DNA of 64,000 bases, from the NCBI GenBank assembly GCA_958415665.1, contig CATYZK010000006.1:18352-82351 (forward strand), written 5' to 3'. Made by a program: the position numbers and the translations under genes. A model generated the notes under the pieces. That model was not told where the DNA came from and searched no databases. It saw only the letters and a program-made list of their open reading frames with translations. The stretch is from an uncultured Collinsella sp. Its GTDB lineage: Bacteria; Actinomycetota; Coriobacteriia; Coriobacteriales; Coriobacteriaceae. Positions 1-7,911 of this stretch are shown here, one piece after another. Each line of letters begins with the position of its first letter. Position 1 is the first letter of the stretch.

Positions 1-56
1 GCAGACGTCTCGTTGATCTCTTCGACCTGAACCTGAGGCCTAATGAATTCTGACAT
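1..56 (-). CDS. rpoA: RNA polymerase alpha subunit, N-terminal start only (partial)
   Basis: The reverse complement opens with ATG and encodes MSEFIRPQVQVEEINETS before the window edge. This fits the N-terminal tail of bacterial RpoA. A strong AGGAGG-type ribosome site lies just upstream (61-67). The position directly after rpsD is where rpoA sits in the alpha operon. RpoA assembles RNA polymerase and binds promoter UP elements and activators. Only 18 residues are visible, so the call rests mainly on gene order. Confidence 0.8.
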   Translation of the reverse strand, partial: MSEFIRPQVQVEEINETS

Positions 57-88
57 GTATTACCTCCAGCCTCAGCAGCCCGGATGGA

Positions 89-685
89 CTACTTAGAGTA
101 GAGCTCGACGATGAGCTGCTCGTTGATATCACCGCTGATCTGCTCACGCGTCGGCAGAGCGAGCACGTTACCAGACAGCTTCTCGATATCGACCTCGAGC
201 CAGCCAGGGACCTCAAAGCGCTCGGAGGAAATCAGGGCCTCCTTGATGGGGAGGAGGTCACGGAACTTCTCGCCGACAGCGACGACGTCGCCGGCCTTGA
301 CGCGGTAGGACGGGATGTCCACGCGCTTGCCGTTCACGGTGAAGTGACCGTGACGGACGGACTGACGAGCCTCTTTGCGGGTGCGGGCGAAGCCAAGACG
401 GAAGACGACGTTGTCGAGGCGAGACTCAAGGATGATCATGAGGTTCTCACCGGTGACGCCGTTCATCTTACGGGCCTTGTTGAAGTAGCCGTGGAACTGC
501 TTCTCCAGAACGCCATAGATGAACTTGACCTTCTGCTTCTCGCGCAGCTGCATGCCGTACTCAGATTCCTTGCGACGGCGCTTGGGCTGACGGATAGATT
601 CCTTCTTGCTGCTGTAACCGAGCTCAGCGGGATCGATCCCGAGCTGACGGCAGCGCTTAAGAACAGGAGTCCTGTCGATTGCCAT
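89..685 (-). CDS. rpsD: 30S ribosomal protein S4
   Basis: S4 nucleates 30S assembly by binding the 5' domain of 16S rRNA and helps proofread decoding. The 198-residue protein is close to the usual length. The S4-type RNA-binding domain is at about residues 87-150, including the stretch ESRLDNVVFRLGFARTRKEA. The N-terminal region has a single cysteine (C12), so this is the form without a zinc knuckle. It lies between rpsK and rpoA in the alpha operon. In many bacteria S4 represses this operon; no obvious pseudoknot target was identified here. Confidence 0.98.
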   Translation of the reverse strand: MAIDRTPVLKRCRQLGIDPAELGYSSKKESIRQPKRRRKESEYGMQLREKQKVKFIYGVLEKQFHGYFNKARKMNGVTGENLMIILESRLDNVVFRLGFARTRKEARQSVRHGHFTVNGKRVDIPSYRVKAGDVVAVGEKFRDLLPIKEALISSERFEVPGWLEVDIEKLSGNVLALPTREQISGDINEQLIVELYSK

Positions 686-704
686 ATTGATACGATCCTT
701 TCAG

Positions 705-1109
705 TTACACGCGGCGACGCTTCTTGGGGCGGCAGCCGTTGTGCGGGATGGGGGTCTTGTCCTGGATGCTCGAGACCTCGAGGCCAGCAGCCTGGAGGGA
801 GCGGATGGCGGTCTCACGACCGGAGCCGGGGCCCTTGACGAAGACGGAAACCTTCTTCATGCCGTGCTCCATGGCCTGCTTCGCAGCAGCCTCGGCAGCC
901 ATCTGGGCAGCGAACGGCGTGGACTTACGGGAGCCCTTGAAGCCCACCTGGCCAGCCGACTTCCAGGAAATGACGTTGCCCTGGGGATCGGTGATCGAAA
1001 CGATCGTGTTGTTGAACGTAGAACGAATGTGAGCCTGGCCCACGGAAATGTTCTTACGGTCCGCGCGCTTCAGACGGGCAGCGCGAACGTTCTTCTTAGC
1101 AGTAGCCAT
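705..1109 (-). CDS. rpsK: 30S ribosomal protein S11
   Basis: S11 sits on the 30S platform and contacts 16S rRNA near the E site and Shine-Dalgarno helix. The 134-residue protein shows the family hallmarks QAHIRSTFNNTIVSITDPQG near residue 26 and GPGSGRETAIRSLQAAGLEV near residue 94. It ends in the basic tail GCRPKKRRRV. It follows rpsM by 14 bases and precedes rpsD by 19 bases, so all three are surely co-transcribed. Confidence 0.98.
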   Translation of the reverse strand: MATAKKNVRAARLKRADRKNISVGQAHIRSTFNNTIVSITDPQGNVISWKSAGQVGFKGSRKSTPFAAQMAAEAAAKQAMEHGMKKVSVFVKGPGSGRETAIRSLQAAGLEVSSIQDKTPIPHNGCRPKKRRRV

Positions 1110-1123
1110 CTATCTAGCGCTCC

Positions 1124-1498
1124 TTATTTCTTCTTCTTAGCACCGATCTGACGCTTCGGGCCCTTGCGGGTACGAGCGTTAGTGTGGGTGCGCTGGCCGC
1201 GGACCGGGAGGCCCTTGCGGTGACGAAGGCCGCGGTTGCAGCCGATGTCCATAAGGCGCTTGACGTTCTGGTTGCGCTCACGGCGGAGGTCGCCCTCAAC
1301 CATGATCTGGTTCTTATCGATATAATCGCGGATGGCGTTAACCTCATCCTCGGTGAGGTCCTTAACGCGCGTATCCACGTTAACGTTGCACTCGACGCAG
1401 ATCTTCGTCGCAGTGGTGCGGCCGATGCCGTAAATGTAGGTCAGACCGATCTCAACGCGCTTCTCACGCGGGAGGTCGACACCATTAATACGGGCCAA
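1124..1498 (-). CDS. rpsM: 30S ribosomal protein S13
   Basis: S13 forms part of the 30S head and the intersubunit bridges, and contacts P-site tRNA. The 124-residue protein begins MARINGVDLPREKRVEIGLT. It contains the helix-two-turn-helix region GIGRTTATKI and the conserved C-terminal motif GLRHRKGLPVRGQRT, followed by a lysine-rich tail. It lies between rpmJ and rpsK, the standard alpha-operon order. Confidence 0.98.
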   Translation of the reverse strand: MARINGVDLPREKRVEIGLTYIYGIGRTTATKICVECNVNVDTRVKDLTEDEVNAIRDYIDKNQIMVEGDLRRERNQNVKRLMDIGCNRGLRHRKGLPVRGQRTHTNARTRKGPKRQIGAKKKK

Positions 1499-1512
1499 CG
1501 TAGTCTCCTCTC

Positions 1513-1626
1513 TTAACCCTGACGCTGCTTATGACGGGGGTTCTCGCAAATGACGAGGACCTTGCCATGGCGCCTAATGATTTTGCACTTATCGCACATC
1601 TTCTTGACCGAAGGACGTACCTTCAT
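1513..1626 (-). CDS. rpmJ: 50S ribosomal protein L36, zinc type
   Basis: This short reading frame encodes a 37-residue protein beginning MKVRPSVKKMCDKCKIIRRH. L36 is the smallest large-subunit protein and stabilises 23S rRNA domains II, V and VI. The zinc ligands C11, C14, C27 and H32 are all present, so this is the zinc-dependent (C+) form. It lies between infA and rpsM, 14 bases from rpsM, as in most bacterial alpha operons. A purine-rich ribosome site precedes its ATG at 1624-1626. Confidence 0.96.
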   Translation of the reverse strand: MKVRPSVKKMCDKCKIIRRHGKVLVICENPRHKQRQG

Positions 1627-1719
1627 CGTTCTTCCTTTCGGTAGCGCTCAAACTACTTCCCTACTATCTACTCGCCCAGCCGCAGGCGTTTAAAACTATG
1701 GCTGGTCTTCACACACAAT

Positions 1720-1751
1720 CCGACCGTAGGTTGAGCTAAGCCTGCAGTCGG
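1720..1751. other. hairpin between infA and rpmJ
   Basis: CCGACCGTAGG (1720-1730) and CCTGCAGTCGG (1741-1751) form an 11-base imperfect stem with a 10-base loop. It lies in the 150-base gap between infA and rpmJ. No U-tract follows on the minus strand, so it looks more like a processing or attenuation structure than a full terminator. Confidence 0.4.
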
Positions 1752-1776
1752 AAATGGAGTGCGTGTATGCGTGCCG

Positions 1777-2001
1777 CTATTTGTAGCGATAGGTGATGCG
1801 GCCGCGGGTCAGGTCGTACGGGGAAAGCTCCACGACAACCCTGTCACCGGGGAGAATACGGATGTAATTCATTCGGATCTTGCCAGAAATGTTGCACAGG
1901 ACCGAATGACCGTTCTCGAGCTCGACCTTAAACATGGCGTTGGGCAGCGGTTCCTTTACCGTACCCTCGAGCTCAATTGCGTCTTCCTTCTTCACAAGCA
2001 A
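1777..2001 (-). CDS. infA: translation initiation factor IF-1
   Basis: IF-1 occupies the ribosomal A site during initiation and works with IF-2 and IF-3. The product is a single S1-type OB-fold, starting MLVKKEDAIELEGTVKEPLP and ending GDRVVVELSPYDLTRGRITY plus two or three residues. The length of about 72-74 residues is typical. An in-frame GTG two codons in is an alternative start. It lies between map and rpmJ, as in many Firmicutes and Actinobacteria. A long palindrome lies in the 226-base gap upstream towards map. Confidence 0.97.
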   Translation of the reverse strand: MLVKKEDAIELEGTVKEPLPNAMFKVELENGHSVLCNISGKIRMNYIRILPGDRVVVELSPYDLTRGRITYRYK

Positions 2002-2128
2002 TCATCTTTCTCTAGAAAACGACAGCGATTGAGTATTCTACAATACGTATCCACGCATCGTAATATCTTCGTAATGGCTCCACAACTAAGTGGAACTTGT
2101 TACATTCGAAATGTAAAACAAAGCCGTT

Positions 2129-2216
2129 CCCTGATGCCCAAGATCGCCTTGAAATGAGAAGGCATAGACCTTGGGGTCATGCCTTCGAAATTGAAAGGCG
2201 AGGTTGGGCATCAGGG
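2129..2216. other. nested 88-base palindrome between map and infA
   Basis: CCCTGATGCCCAA (2129-2141) pairs perfectly with TTGGGCATCAGGG (2204-2216). Inside it, TCGCCTT pairs with AAGGCGA and AAGGCAT pairs with ATGCCTT. The tip is GACC-TTGG-GGTC. Three stacked stems separated by short internal loops form one long hairpin. It starts 11 bases after the map stop codon in the direction of transcription. It could be an attenuator or terminator separating secY-adk-map from the infA-alpha genes. No T-run follows. Confidence 0.6.
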
Positions 2217-2227
2217 GGCGGCGACTT

Positions 2228-3016
2228 TTACATTTCACCGCCTTGGAGCGAACACCAAGCACCTTGCGCGTCGGTGGTGAGAATCACCGGACCGTCATTG
2301 GTAATGGCGACGGTGTTCTCGTAGTGCGCGGCGGGCAGGTGGTCGTTGGTCGTAACAATCCAACCGTCGGAGCCCGTGCTCACATGGTTGGAACCCATCG
2401 TAACCATCGGCTCGATGGCAATGACCATGCCGGCCTGGAGGCGAACGCCCCTCCCCTTCTTTCCATAATTAGGAACGTTGGGGTCCTCGTGCATCACACG
2501 GCCAATGCCATGGCCCACATAGTCGCGAACCACGCCGTAACCGTGAGACTCGGCGAGAGACTGAACGGCATAACCGACGTCCCCGATATGGTTACCGGGA
2601 ACAGCCTGCTCGATGGCAGCCTTAAGGCAATCGCGCGTGACCTCGCACAGGGCCTTGGCCTCGGGCGTAGGGGTACCGACGAAAAACGTCCAAGCGTTAT
2701 CGCCAACCCAACCGTCGACAACGGCTCCCGTATCGATGGAGATGATATCGCCATCGCGCAGGATCATGTCGGGGTTGGGAATACCGTGGACAACGGCATC
2801 GTTGATCGATGCGCAAATGGTCCCCGGGAACCCGCCGTAACCCTTAAAGGCCGGGGTGCCGCCATGCATGCGGATAATCTGCTCCGCGAGCTGATCGAGC
2901 TCAAAGGTCGAAACGCCGGGACGAACCATGGCTCCAACGTGGCGGAGCGCCATCTTAGATAGCGCTCCTGCCTTCTTCATCTGCTCGATTTGCGTTGCAG
3001 ACTTAATCTTGATCAT
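2228..3016 (-). CDS. map: methionine aminopeptidase, type I
   Basis: This enzyme removes the initiator methionine from nascent proteins. The 262-residue protein carries the pita-bread fold ligands in order: D95 (in SIDTGAVV), D106 (GDNAW), H169 (GHGIGR), E202 (AIEPM) and E233. H77 is the usual substrate-contact histidine. There is no N-terminal SH3-binding or zinc extension, so it is a short type Ia form. Its ATG overlaps the adk stop by 4 bases, which implies translational coupling. The order secY-adk-map-infA is classical. Confidence 0.97.
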   Translation of the reverse strand: MIKIKSATQIEQMKKAGALSKMALRHVGAMVRPGVSTFELDQLAEQIIRMHGGTPAFKGYGGFPGTICASINDAVVHGIPNPDMILRDGDIISIDTGAVVDGWVGDNAWTFFVGTPTPEAKALCEVTRDCLKAAIEQAVPGNHIGDVGYAVQSLAESHGYGVVRDYVGHGIGRVMHEDPNVPNYGKKGRGVRLQAGMVIAIEPMVTMGSNHVSTGSDGWIVTTNDHLPAAHYENTVAITNDGPVILTTDAQGAWCSLQGGEM

Positions 3017-3639
3017 AGACCGAGAGCCTCTTTGACATCCCCGTACACGGTCTCGCGAGCCTGGTCACCGTTGACCGACTTGAGCAGACCCTGGCCACGA
3101 TAGTAGTCGACGAGCGGGCTCGTGGACTTCTCGTAGACGTCGAGACGGTTCTTGATGGTCTCGGGCTTGTCGTCGTCGCGCTGATACATCTCGCCGGCGC
3201 ACTTGGGGCAGGTAGCATCGGCAGCGGTGCCGGTGTAACCGCAGGCGCGGCAGGTGCGACGCGAAGACAGACGATCGATGATGACCTCGGGGGCCACGTC
3301 GACCAGAAGGGCGCAGTCGATCTCGCGACCCATGGCGGAGAGCTCGGAATCGAGCGTCACGGCCTGGGCGGTGTTGCGCGGGAAGCCGTCGAGGATGAAG
3401 CCCTGCTGGGCGTCATCGGCGGCAAGGCGCTCCTTGACAAGGTCGATCACGAGCTGGTCGGGAACGAGCTCGCCAGCGTCCATGTACTTCTTAGCCTGAA
3501 TACCAAGCTCGGTGCCGCCCTTGACGGCAGCACGCAGCAGGTCGCCCGTGGAAATGTGGGCGACGCCAAACTCGGCGACGAGCTCCTGTGCAACGGTGCC
3601 CTTACCGGCACCCGGAGCTCCGAGCAATACGAGGTTCAT
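3013..3639 (-). CDS. adk: adenylate kinase
   Basis: Adenylate kinase interconverts ATP + AMP and 2 ADP. From the chosen ATG (3637-3639) the product is 208 residues. The P-loop GAPGAGKGT starts near residue 7. The AMP site includes ISTGDLLR, and DGFPR is near residue 84. The long LID carries four cysteines (about C130, C133, C144, C147), the zinc-binding LID of Gram-positive enzymes. I preferred this ATG over an in-frame TTG two codons upstream because GAGGAGG lies 8 bases before it. Confidence 0.97.
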   Translation of the reverse strand: MNLVLLGAPGAGKGTVAQELVAEFGVAHISTGDLLRAAVKGGTELGIQAKKYMDAGELVPDQLVIDLVKERLAADDAQQGFILDGFPRNTAQAVTLDSELSAMGREIDCALLVDVAPEVIIDRLSSRRTCRACGYTGTAADATCPKCAGEMYQRDDDKPETIKNRLDVYEKSTSPLVDYYRGQGLLKSVNGDQARETVYGDVKEALGL

Positions 3640-3657
3640 GAGCAATCCTCCTCTAGC

Positions 3658-4944
3658 CTATTTAAAGAATCCATCGTAATCATACATCTTGATCTGGCCT
3701 TCGAGCTTATCGACCGTGTCGAGCACGACGCCGACCATGATGAGGATGGACGTGCCGCCAAATGCCTGGATCAGATGGTTACCCGTGAAGGAGAAAATGA
3801 TCGAAGGCACGATGGCGATGAGCGCCAAAAAGACAGCGCTGGGAAGCGTGATCTTGTTGAGCGCGTTCTTGATGTAGGCCGCGGTAGCCCTACCCGGACG
3901 CACGCCCGGAATAAAGCCGCCCTGCTTCTTAAGGTTGTCGGCCGTGTCATCGGGGTTGAACACCATGGAGGTGTAGAAGTACGCGAAGAACACGATGAGG
4001 ACAACGTTAAGCACCCAGTTGAGCCAACCGCTCGAAAGCGCGGAGGCAACTGCCTGAATCCAGCCGATGCCGGGGAAGAACACGGCAATCTGAGCTGGGA
4101 AGTACAGCAGCGCCGAAGCGAAGATGATCGGCACGACACCCGCGGTGTTGACCTTGATGGGCAGGTAGGTGGTCTGGCCACCCATCATGCGGCGGCCCAC
4201 AACGCGCTTGGCGTAGGAGACCGGAATGCGGCGCTGGCCGCGCTCAAGGAAAACAATCAGCGGGATAACCAGCAAGATGATGGCGCAGATGATCACCATG
4301 GTGATGATGCCACCGGCATTGCCCTCGGTGCTGGAGAAGATCGCCTGCGGCAGACCGGCCATGATATTCGCGAAGATGATCAGCGACATGCCATTGCCGA
4401 TACCGCGCTGGGTGATGAGCTCACCAATCCACATGATCAGCATGGCGCCCGCGGTGAGCGTACCGACGATCATGAGGTCGAAGATGATCTCGGGAGCGCC
4501 GGCGCCATTGAAGCTGATGCCGAAGCTCTTAAAGAGGAAGAGGTAACCCACGGAGTTGAGGATTGCCAGAGCCAGGGTGAGGTAACGCGAATACTGCGTA
4601 ATCTTGGTCTGACCGACCTCGCCCTCGCGGGCAAGCTCATGCAGGGAAGGCACAACGGCCTGGAGCATCTGGAGGATGATTGAGCTGGTGATGTAAGGCA
4701 TGATGCCCAGCGAAAACACCGACACATAGCTCAACGCGCCGCCAGAGAAAAGATTCAGGAGGGCCATAGCACCTGCGGCGACCGAATTGTTATCGGTCGA
4801 GAAAAGGCCCAGCATCCCCTGGAAGGGAATGCCGGGCACAGGAACGTGCGCACCAATGCGGTACACGACGAGCATAGCTATGGTAAAAAGAATCTTTTCG
4901 CGCAATTCTTTGATGCGGAAAGCATTCTTAAGACCATTTAGCAC
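3658..4944 (-). CDS. secY: preprotein translocase subunit SecY
   Basis: SecY is the channel of the Sec translocon in the inner membrane. The 428-residue protein begins MLNGLKNAFRIKELREKILF. It contains about ten hydrophobic segments, a plug region after VPVPGIPF, and the conserved cytoplasmic loop GQRRIPVSYAKRVVGRR near residue 237 that contacts SecA and the ribosome. The start overlaps the end of rplO by 7 bases, so translation is probably coupled. Length and order are normal for the spc operon. Confidence 0.98.
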   Translation of the reverse strand: MLNGLKNAFRIKELREKILFTIAMLVVYRIGAHVPVPGIPFQGMLGLFSTDNNSVAAGAMALLNLFSGGALSYVSVFSLGIMPYITSSIILQMLQAVVPSLHELAREGEVGQTKITQYSRYLTLALAILNSVGYLFLFKSFGISFNGAGAPEIIFDLMIVGTLTAGAMLIMWIGELITQRGIGNGMSLIIFANIMAGLPQAIFSSTEGNAGGIITMVIICAIILLVIPLIVFLERGQRRIPVSYAKRVVGRRMMGGQTTYLPIKVNTAGVVPIIFASALLYFPAQIAVFFPGIGWIQAVASALSSGWLNWVLNVVLIVFFAYFYTSMVFNPDDTADNLKKQGGFIPGVRPGRATAAYIKNALNKITLPSAVFLALIAIVPSIIFSFTGNHLIQAFGGTSILIMVGVVLDTVDKLEGQIKMYDYDGFFK

Positions 4945-5387
4945 GGCAGCTCGACCTTTCCGCCGGCGGCCTCGATCTTGGCCTGCGCAGAAGCGCTGAC
5001 CTTGTCGACCTTGACCGTGAACTTCTTGGTGAGCTCACCATTGCCGAGCACCTTGACGGGCTCGAACTCGCTCTTGGTGATGCGAGCGGCCTTAAGAGCG
5101 GCACCGTCGATCACAGCGCCGTCCTCGAACTTACGCTCGAGACGCTCAACGTTAACAGCGGTGTACTCGATACGACGGGGGTTGCGGAAGCCCGGAAGCT
5201 TGGGCAGGCGCATAGCCAGCGGAGTCTGGCCACCCTCGAAGCCGGCACCCTTGGTGCCGCCAGAGCGAGAGCCCTGGCCCTTCTGACCGCGGCCAGAAGT
5301 GGTGCCGTGACCCGAAGAATTGCCACGGCCGACGCGCTTGCGGTTCTTGGTGGAACCGGGCGCGGGAGTAAGATCGTGAAGCTGCAT
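4938..5387 (-). CDS. rplO: 50S ribosomal protein L15
   Basis: L15 is a late-assembling large-subunit protein. The 149-residue product begins MQLHDLTPAPGSTKNRKRVG and has the glycine/arginine-rich extension GRGNSSGHGTTSGRGQKGQ typical of L15. The family signature region with FEPVKVLGNGEL lies near the C-terminus. It follows rpmD by 3 bases and overlaps secY by 7. Confidence 0.98.
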   Translation of the reverse strand: MQLHDLTPAPGSTKNRKRVGRGNSSGHGTTSGRGQKGQGSRSGGTKGAGFEGGQTPLAMRLPKLPGFRNPRRIEYTAVNVERLERKFEDGAVIDGAALKAARITKSEFEPVKVLGNGELTKKFTVKVDKVSASAQAKIEAAGGKVELPC

Positions 5388-5390
5388 TTG

Positions 5391-5573
5391 CTACTCCTCT
5401 ACAATCTCGACAAGGTGCTTGACCTTGAAGATCATGCCGCGGACGGACTCGTTGTCAGCAATCTCGCGAACCTCGCGGATCCTGTGGAGACCGAGGGCAC
5501 GGACAGTACGGACCTGGTCCTGCTTGCAACCGTTGGTGCTGCGGACCTGCTTGATCTTGATGGTGTCAGCCAT
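5391..5573 (-). CDS. rpmD: 50S ribosomal protein L30
   Basis: This is a 60-residue L30 with the ferredoxin-like core. It shows the conserved run IKIKQVRSTNGCKQDQVRTV and then LGLHRIREVREIADN. L30 binds 23S rRNA on the 50S solvent side. It is squeezed between rpsE (2-base gap) and rplO (3-base gap), the usual spc order. Confidence 0.97.
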   Translation of the reverse strand: MADTIKIKQVRSTNGCKQDQVRTVRALGLHRIREVREIADNESVRGMIFKVKHLVEIVEE

Positions 5574-5575
5574 GC

Positions 5576-6100
5576 TTAGTTCTCCTTACCGACGAACATC
5601 TCGGAGACCGTCAGACCACGGCGAGCCGCGACGTCCTCAGGGCTGGAGAGCTCCTTGAGGCCCTCGACGGCGGCCTTGATGATGTTGAGGCCGTTGTCGG
5701 TACCGAGGGACTTGGACAGGACGTTCTTGATGCCAGCAAGCTCGAAGAGGGGACGCACAGCGCCGCCGGCGATAACACCGGTACCCTCGACAGCGGGCTT
5801 GATGATGATGCGGCCGGCACCAAAGTGGCCGAGAACCTCGTGCGGAATGGTGCCCTGCTCGGTCACCGGCACGTGGAACATGTTCTTCTTGGCATCGAGA
5901 GACGCCTTGGAGATGGCCAGGGGCACCTCAGCGGACTTGCCCATGCCAACGCCGACGTTGCCCTTGCCGTCGCCAACGACGACGAGAGCGACGAGGCTCA
6001 TGCGACGACCACCCTTGACGGTCTTCGACACGCGGTTGATGTAAACGACGCGCTCCTCGAACTCGGAGGCCTCGCGCTGCTGCTTCTGATTACGAGCCAT
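5576..6100 (-). CDS. rpsE: 30S ribosomal protein S5
   Basis: S5 lies at the mRNA entry side of the 30S and influences decoding fidelity. The 174-residue protein has the N-terminal double-stranded-RNA-binding-like domain, with VYINRVSKTVKGGRRMSLVA at about residues 19-38. The C-terminal domain shows GTGVIAGGAVRPLFELAGI at about residue 110. Length and motifs are normal. It lies between rplR and rpmD. Confidence 0.98.
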   Translation of the reverse strand: MARNQKQQREASEFEERVVYINRVSKTVKGGRRMSLVALVVVGDGKGNVGVGMGKSAEVPLAISKASLDAKKNMFHVPVTEQGTIPHEVLGHFGAGRIIIKPAVEGTGVIAGGAVRPLFELAGIKNVLSKSLGTDNGLNIIKAAVEGLKELSSPEDVAARRGLTVSEMFVGKEN

Positions 6101-6114
6101 GTGCTACATACCTC

Positions 6115-6483
6115 CTAGAACTCGAGACCGGCGGCACGAGCACCGTCGGCGAGGGCCTTGACGCGGCCATGGTAGATACGGCCACCGCGATCGAAGGCGA
6201 CCTTGGTGATGCCGGCCTCGATGGCGCGCTTGCCAACGAGCTGACCGACCTTCTCCGCAGCCTCCTTGTTCGAGGTGTGGGTGCCCTTGAACTCGGCCTC
6301 GAGGGTCGAGGCAGAGACGAGCGTCAGGCTGGAGCCCTTGCTGTCGTCGATGATCTGGGCATAGATGTTGGCGTTAGTACGGGTCACGCGAAGACGCGGA
6401 CGCTCGGAGGTACCCGAGACCTTGCCGCGAACACGACGCTGACGACGCTTGAGGCCTTCCAGCTTCGCCTTATGCTTGTTCAT
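6115..6483 (-). CDS. rplR: 50S ribosomal protein L18
   Basis: L18 binds 5S rRNA together with L5 and L25 at the central protuberance. The 122-residue product starts MNKHKAKLEGLKRRQRRVRG. It has SERPRLRVTRTNANIYAQII and the C-terminal signature FDRGGRIYHGRVKALADGAR. It is preceded by a 75-base gap from rplF that contains a small hairpin and is followed 14 bases later by rpsE. Confidence 0.98.
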   Translation of the reverse strand: MNKHKAKLEGLKRRQRRVRGKVSGTSERPRLRVTRTNANIYAQIIDDSKGSSLTLVSASTLEAEFKGTHTSNKEAAEKVGQLVGKRAIEAGITKVAFDRGGRIYHGRVKALADGARAAGLEF

Positions 6484-6511
6484 ACGTAAACTCCTAAAAA
6501 GGTTGATCTTG

Positions 6512-6533
6512 CCAGCACCTGACGGGGTGCTGG
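6512..6533. other. hairpin between rplF and rplR
   Basis: CCAGCACC (6512-6519) pairs with GGTGCTGG (6526-6533), an 8-base stem with a 6-base loop. On the minus strand a short T-run occurs about ten bases further on. It may be a weak attenuator or an mRNA processing site inside the spc operon. Confidence 0.4.
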
Positions 6534-6558
6534 TCTTATGCGAGTGAGTCGGTTACGA

Positions 6559-7095
6559 CTACTTGGCGGCCTTACCCAGCTTGCGGCGGATGTGCTCGCC
6601 AACGTAGTGGATACCCTTGCCCTTGTAAGGCTCGGGAGGACGATGGCCGCGGATCTCAGCGGCGATCTGACCGACCTGCTGCTTGTTGATACCCTTGACG
6701 TTCACGTGGGTGTTGTCGGGAACCTCGAAGGTGATGCCCTCGGGAGCCTCGACGATCACGGGGTGCGAGAAGCCCAGGGAGAACTCGAGGTTCTTGCCCT
6801 TCTGCTGCACGCGGTAACCGACGCCGGCGAGCTCGAGCTTCTTCTCGAAGCCCTCGGAAACGCCAACAACCATGTTGTGGATGAGGGCGCGGGTGAGGCC
6901 GTGGCGGGCACGGGTCTCACGCTCGTCGTCGGGACGGGAAACGGTGAGGACGTTGTCCTCGACGTTGATAGCGAGCTTCTCAAAGACATCGAGCTCGAGC
7001 TGGCCCTTGGGGCCCTTGACGACAACGTTGTTGCCGTTGACTGCCACTTCGACTCCGGCGGGAATCTGGACAGGCTTATTACCGATACGAGACAC
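6559..7095 (-). CDS. rplF: 50S ribosomal protein L6
   Basis: L6 lies near the factor-binding site and contacts the sarcin-ricin loop. The 178-residue protein is two tandem L6 repeats. It begins MSRIGNKPVQIPAGVEVAVN, and the C-terminal signature PEPYKGKGIHYVGEHIRRK is at about residue 155. It lies between rpsH and rplR, the normal order. Confidence 0.98.
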   Translation of the reverse strand: MSRIGNKPVQIPAGVEVAVNGNNVVVKGPKGQLELDVFEKLAINVEDNVLTVSRPDDERETRARHGLTRALIHNMVVGVSEGFEKKLELAGVGYRVQQKGKNLEFSLGFSHPVIVEAPEGITFEVPDNTHVNVKGINKQQVGQIAAEIRGHRPPEPYKGKGIHYVGEHIRRKLGKAAK

Positions 7096-7128
7096 GGTGA
7101 TCTCCTTTCCTTCTACCTACCGAGCGAA

Positions 7129-7527
7129 TTACCAGACGTAAGCGATGATCTCGCCGCCGACGTTGTGCTTGCGAGCATCGCGGTCGGTCATGACGCCATG
7201 GCTGGTGGAAATAATGGCGGTACCAAGGCCACCGCGGACGCGGGGCATGTCGGCAACGCCGGTGTACTTACGCAGGCCCGGCTTGGAAATGCGGCGGATG
7301 CCGTTGATGACCTTAGCCTTCTTGGGACCATACTTAAGCGTGATGTGCAGAGTCTTCTGGGGAACGGTGTCCTCGACATCGTAGCCCTCGATGTAGCCCT
7401 CCTCGTGCAGAACACGAGCGATCTCGACGAGCTTCTTGCTGCTCGGCATGGAGACCGTGGCCTTGTTCACAGAGTTAGCGTTACGGATGCGCGTAAGCAT
7501 ATCTGCGATCGGGTCTGTAAGGTTCAT
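7129..7527 (-). CDS. rpsH: 30S ribosomal protein S8
   Basis: S8 binds the central domain of 16S rRNA and in some bacteria represses spc operon translation. The 132-residue protein starts MNLTDPIADMLTRIRNANSV. It carries RVRGGLGTAIISTSHGVMTD near residue 99, the conserved C-terminal RNA-binding region. A 119-base gap separates it from rpsZ upstream. Confidence 0.98.
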   Translation of the reverse strand: MNLTDPIADMLTRIRNANSVNKATVSMPSSKKLVEIARVLHEEGYIEGYDVEDTVPQKTLHITLKYGPKKAKVINGIRRISKPGLRKYTGVADMPRVRGGLGTAIISTSHGVMTDRDARKHNVGGEIIAYVW

Positions 7528-7646
7528 ACAGATTCTCCTTCGTTCTTGATGAACACGTGCTCTTGGTTCTTCGCCGCCCTTAACGGCAAAGCCTTTTTAG
7601 CGCGTTTTCCCTGTTCCAAACTGATGCTTGAAACGCTGGTAGTGAC

Positions 7647-7832
7647 TTACCAGCTGGCCTTCTTAACGCCGGGAAGCTCGCCCTTGAGTGCAAGCTCGCG
7701 GAAGCAGACACGGCACAGGCCGAACTTGCGGTACACAGAGTGCGGACGGCCGCAGCGCTGGCAGCGCGTGTACTCACGAGTAGAGAACTTCTGCTTGCGA
7801 TTGCACTTGACGATCATCGATGTCTTAGCCAC
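7647..7832 (-). CDS. rpsZ: 30S ribosomal protein S14, zinc type (type Z)
   Basis: S14 belongs to the 30S head. This is the short 61-residue zinc-binding form: MAKTSMIVKCNRKQKFSTRE, then C24-x2-C27 and C40-x2-C43. Type Z S14 is usual for Gram-positive spc operons, while longer zinc-free copies elsewhere serve under zinc starvation. It lies between rplE and rpsH. A small hairpin, formed by AGCGCCG and CGGCGCT, lies in the gap after rplE (about 7869-7895). Confidence 0.97.
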   Translation of the reverse strand: MAKTSMIVKCNRKQKFSTREYTRCQRCGRPHSVYRKFGLCRVCFRELALKGELPGVKKASW

Positions 7833-7911
7833 TTATATCCTCCTCACATAGAGTATTGTTCGCCCCAAGCGCCGCCCCCTTGTGGGAACGGCGCTCATAG
7901 GGCAGGTGAAC

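Noticed and set aside
6538..7851. A 437-codon plus-strand frame over rplF-rpsH-rpsZ
   Set aside because: It is antisense to three certain ribosomal genes and shows no recognisable domains; it results from GC-rich codon bias.
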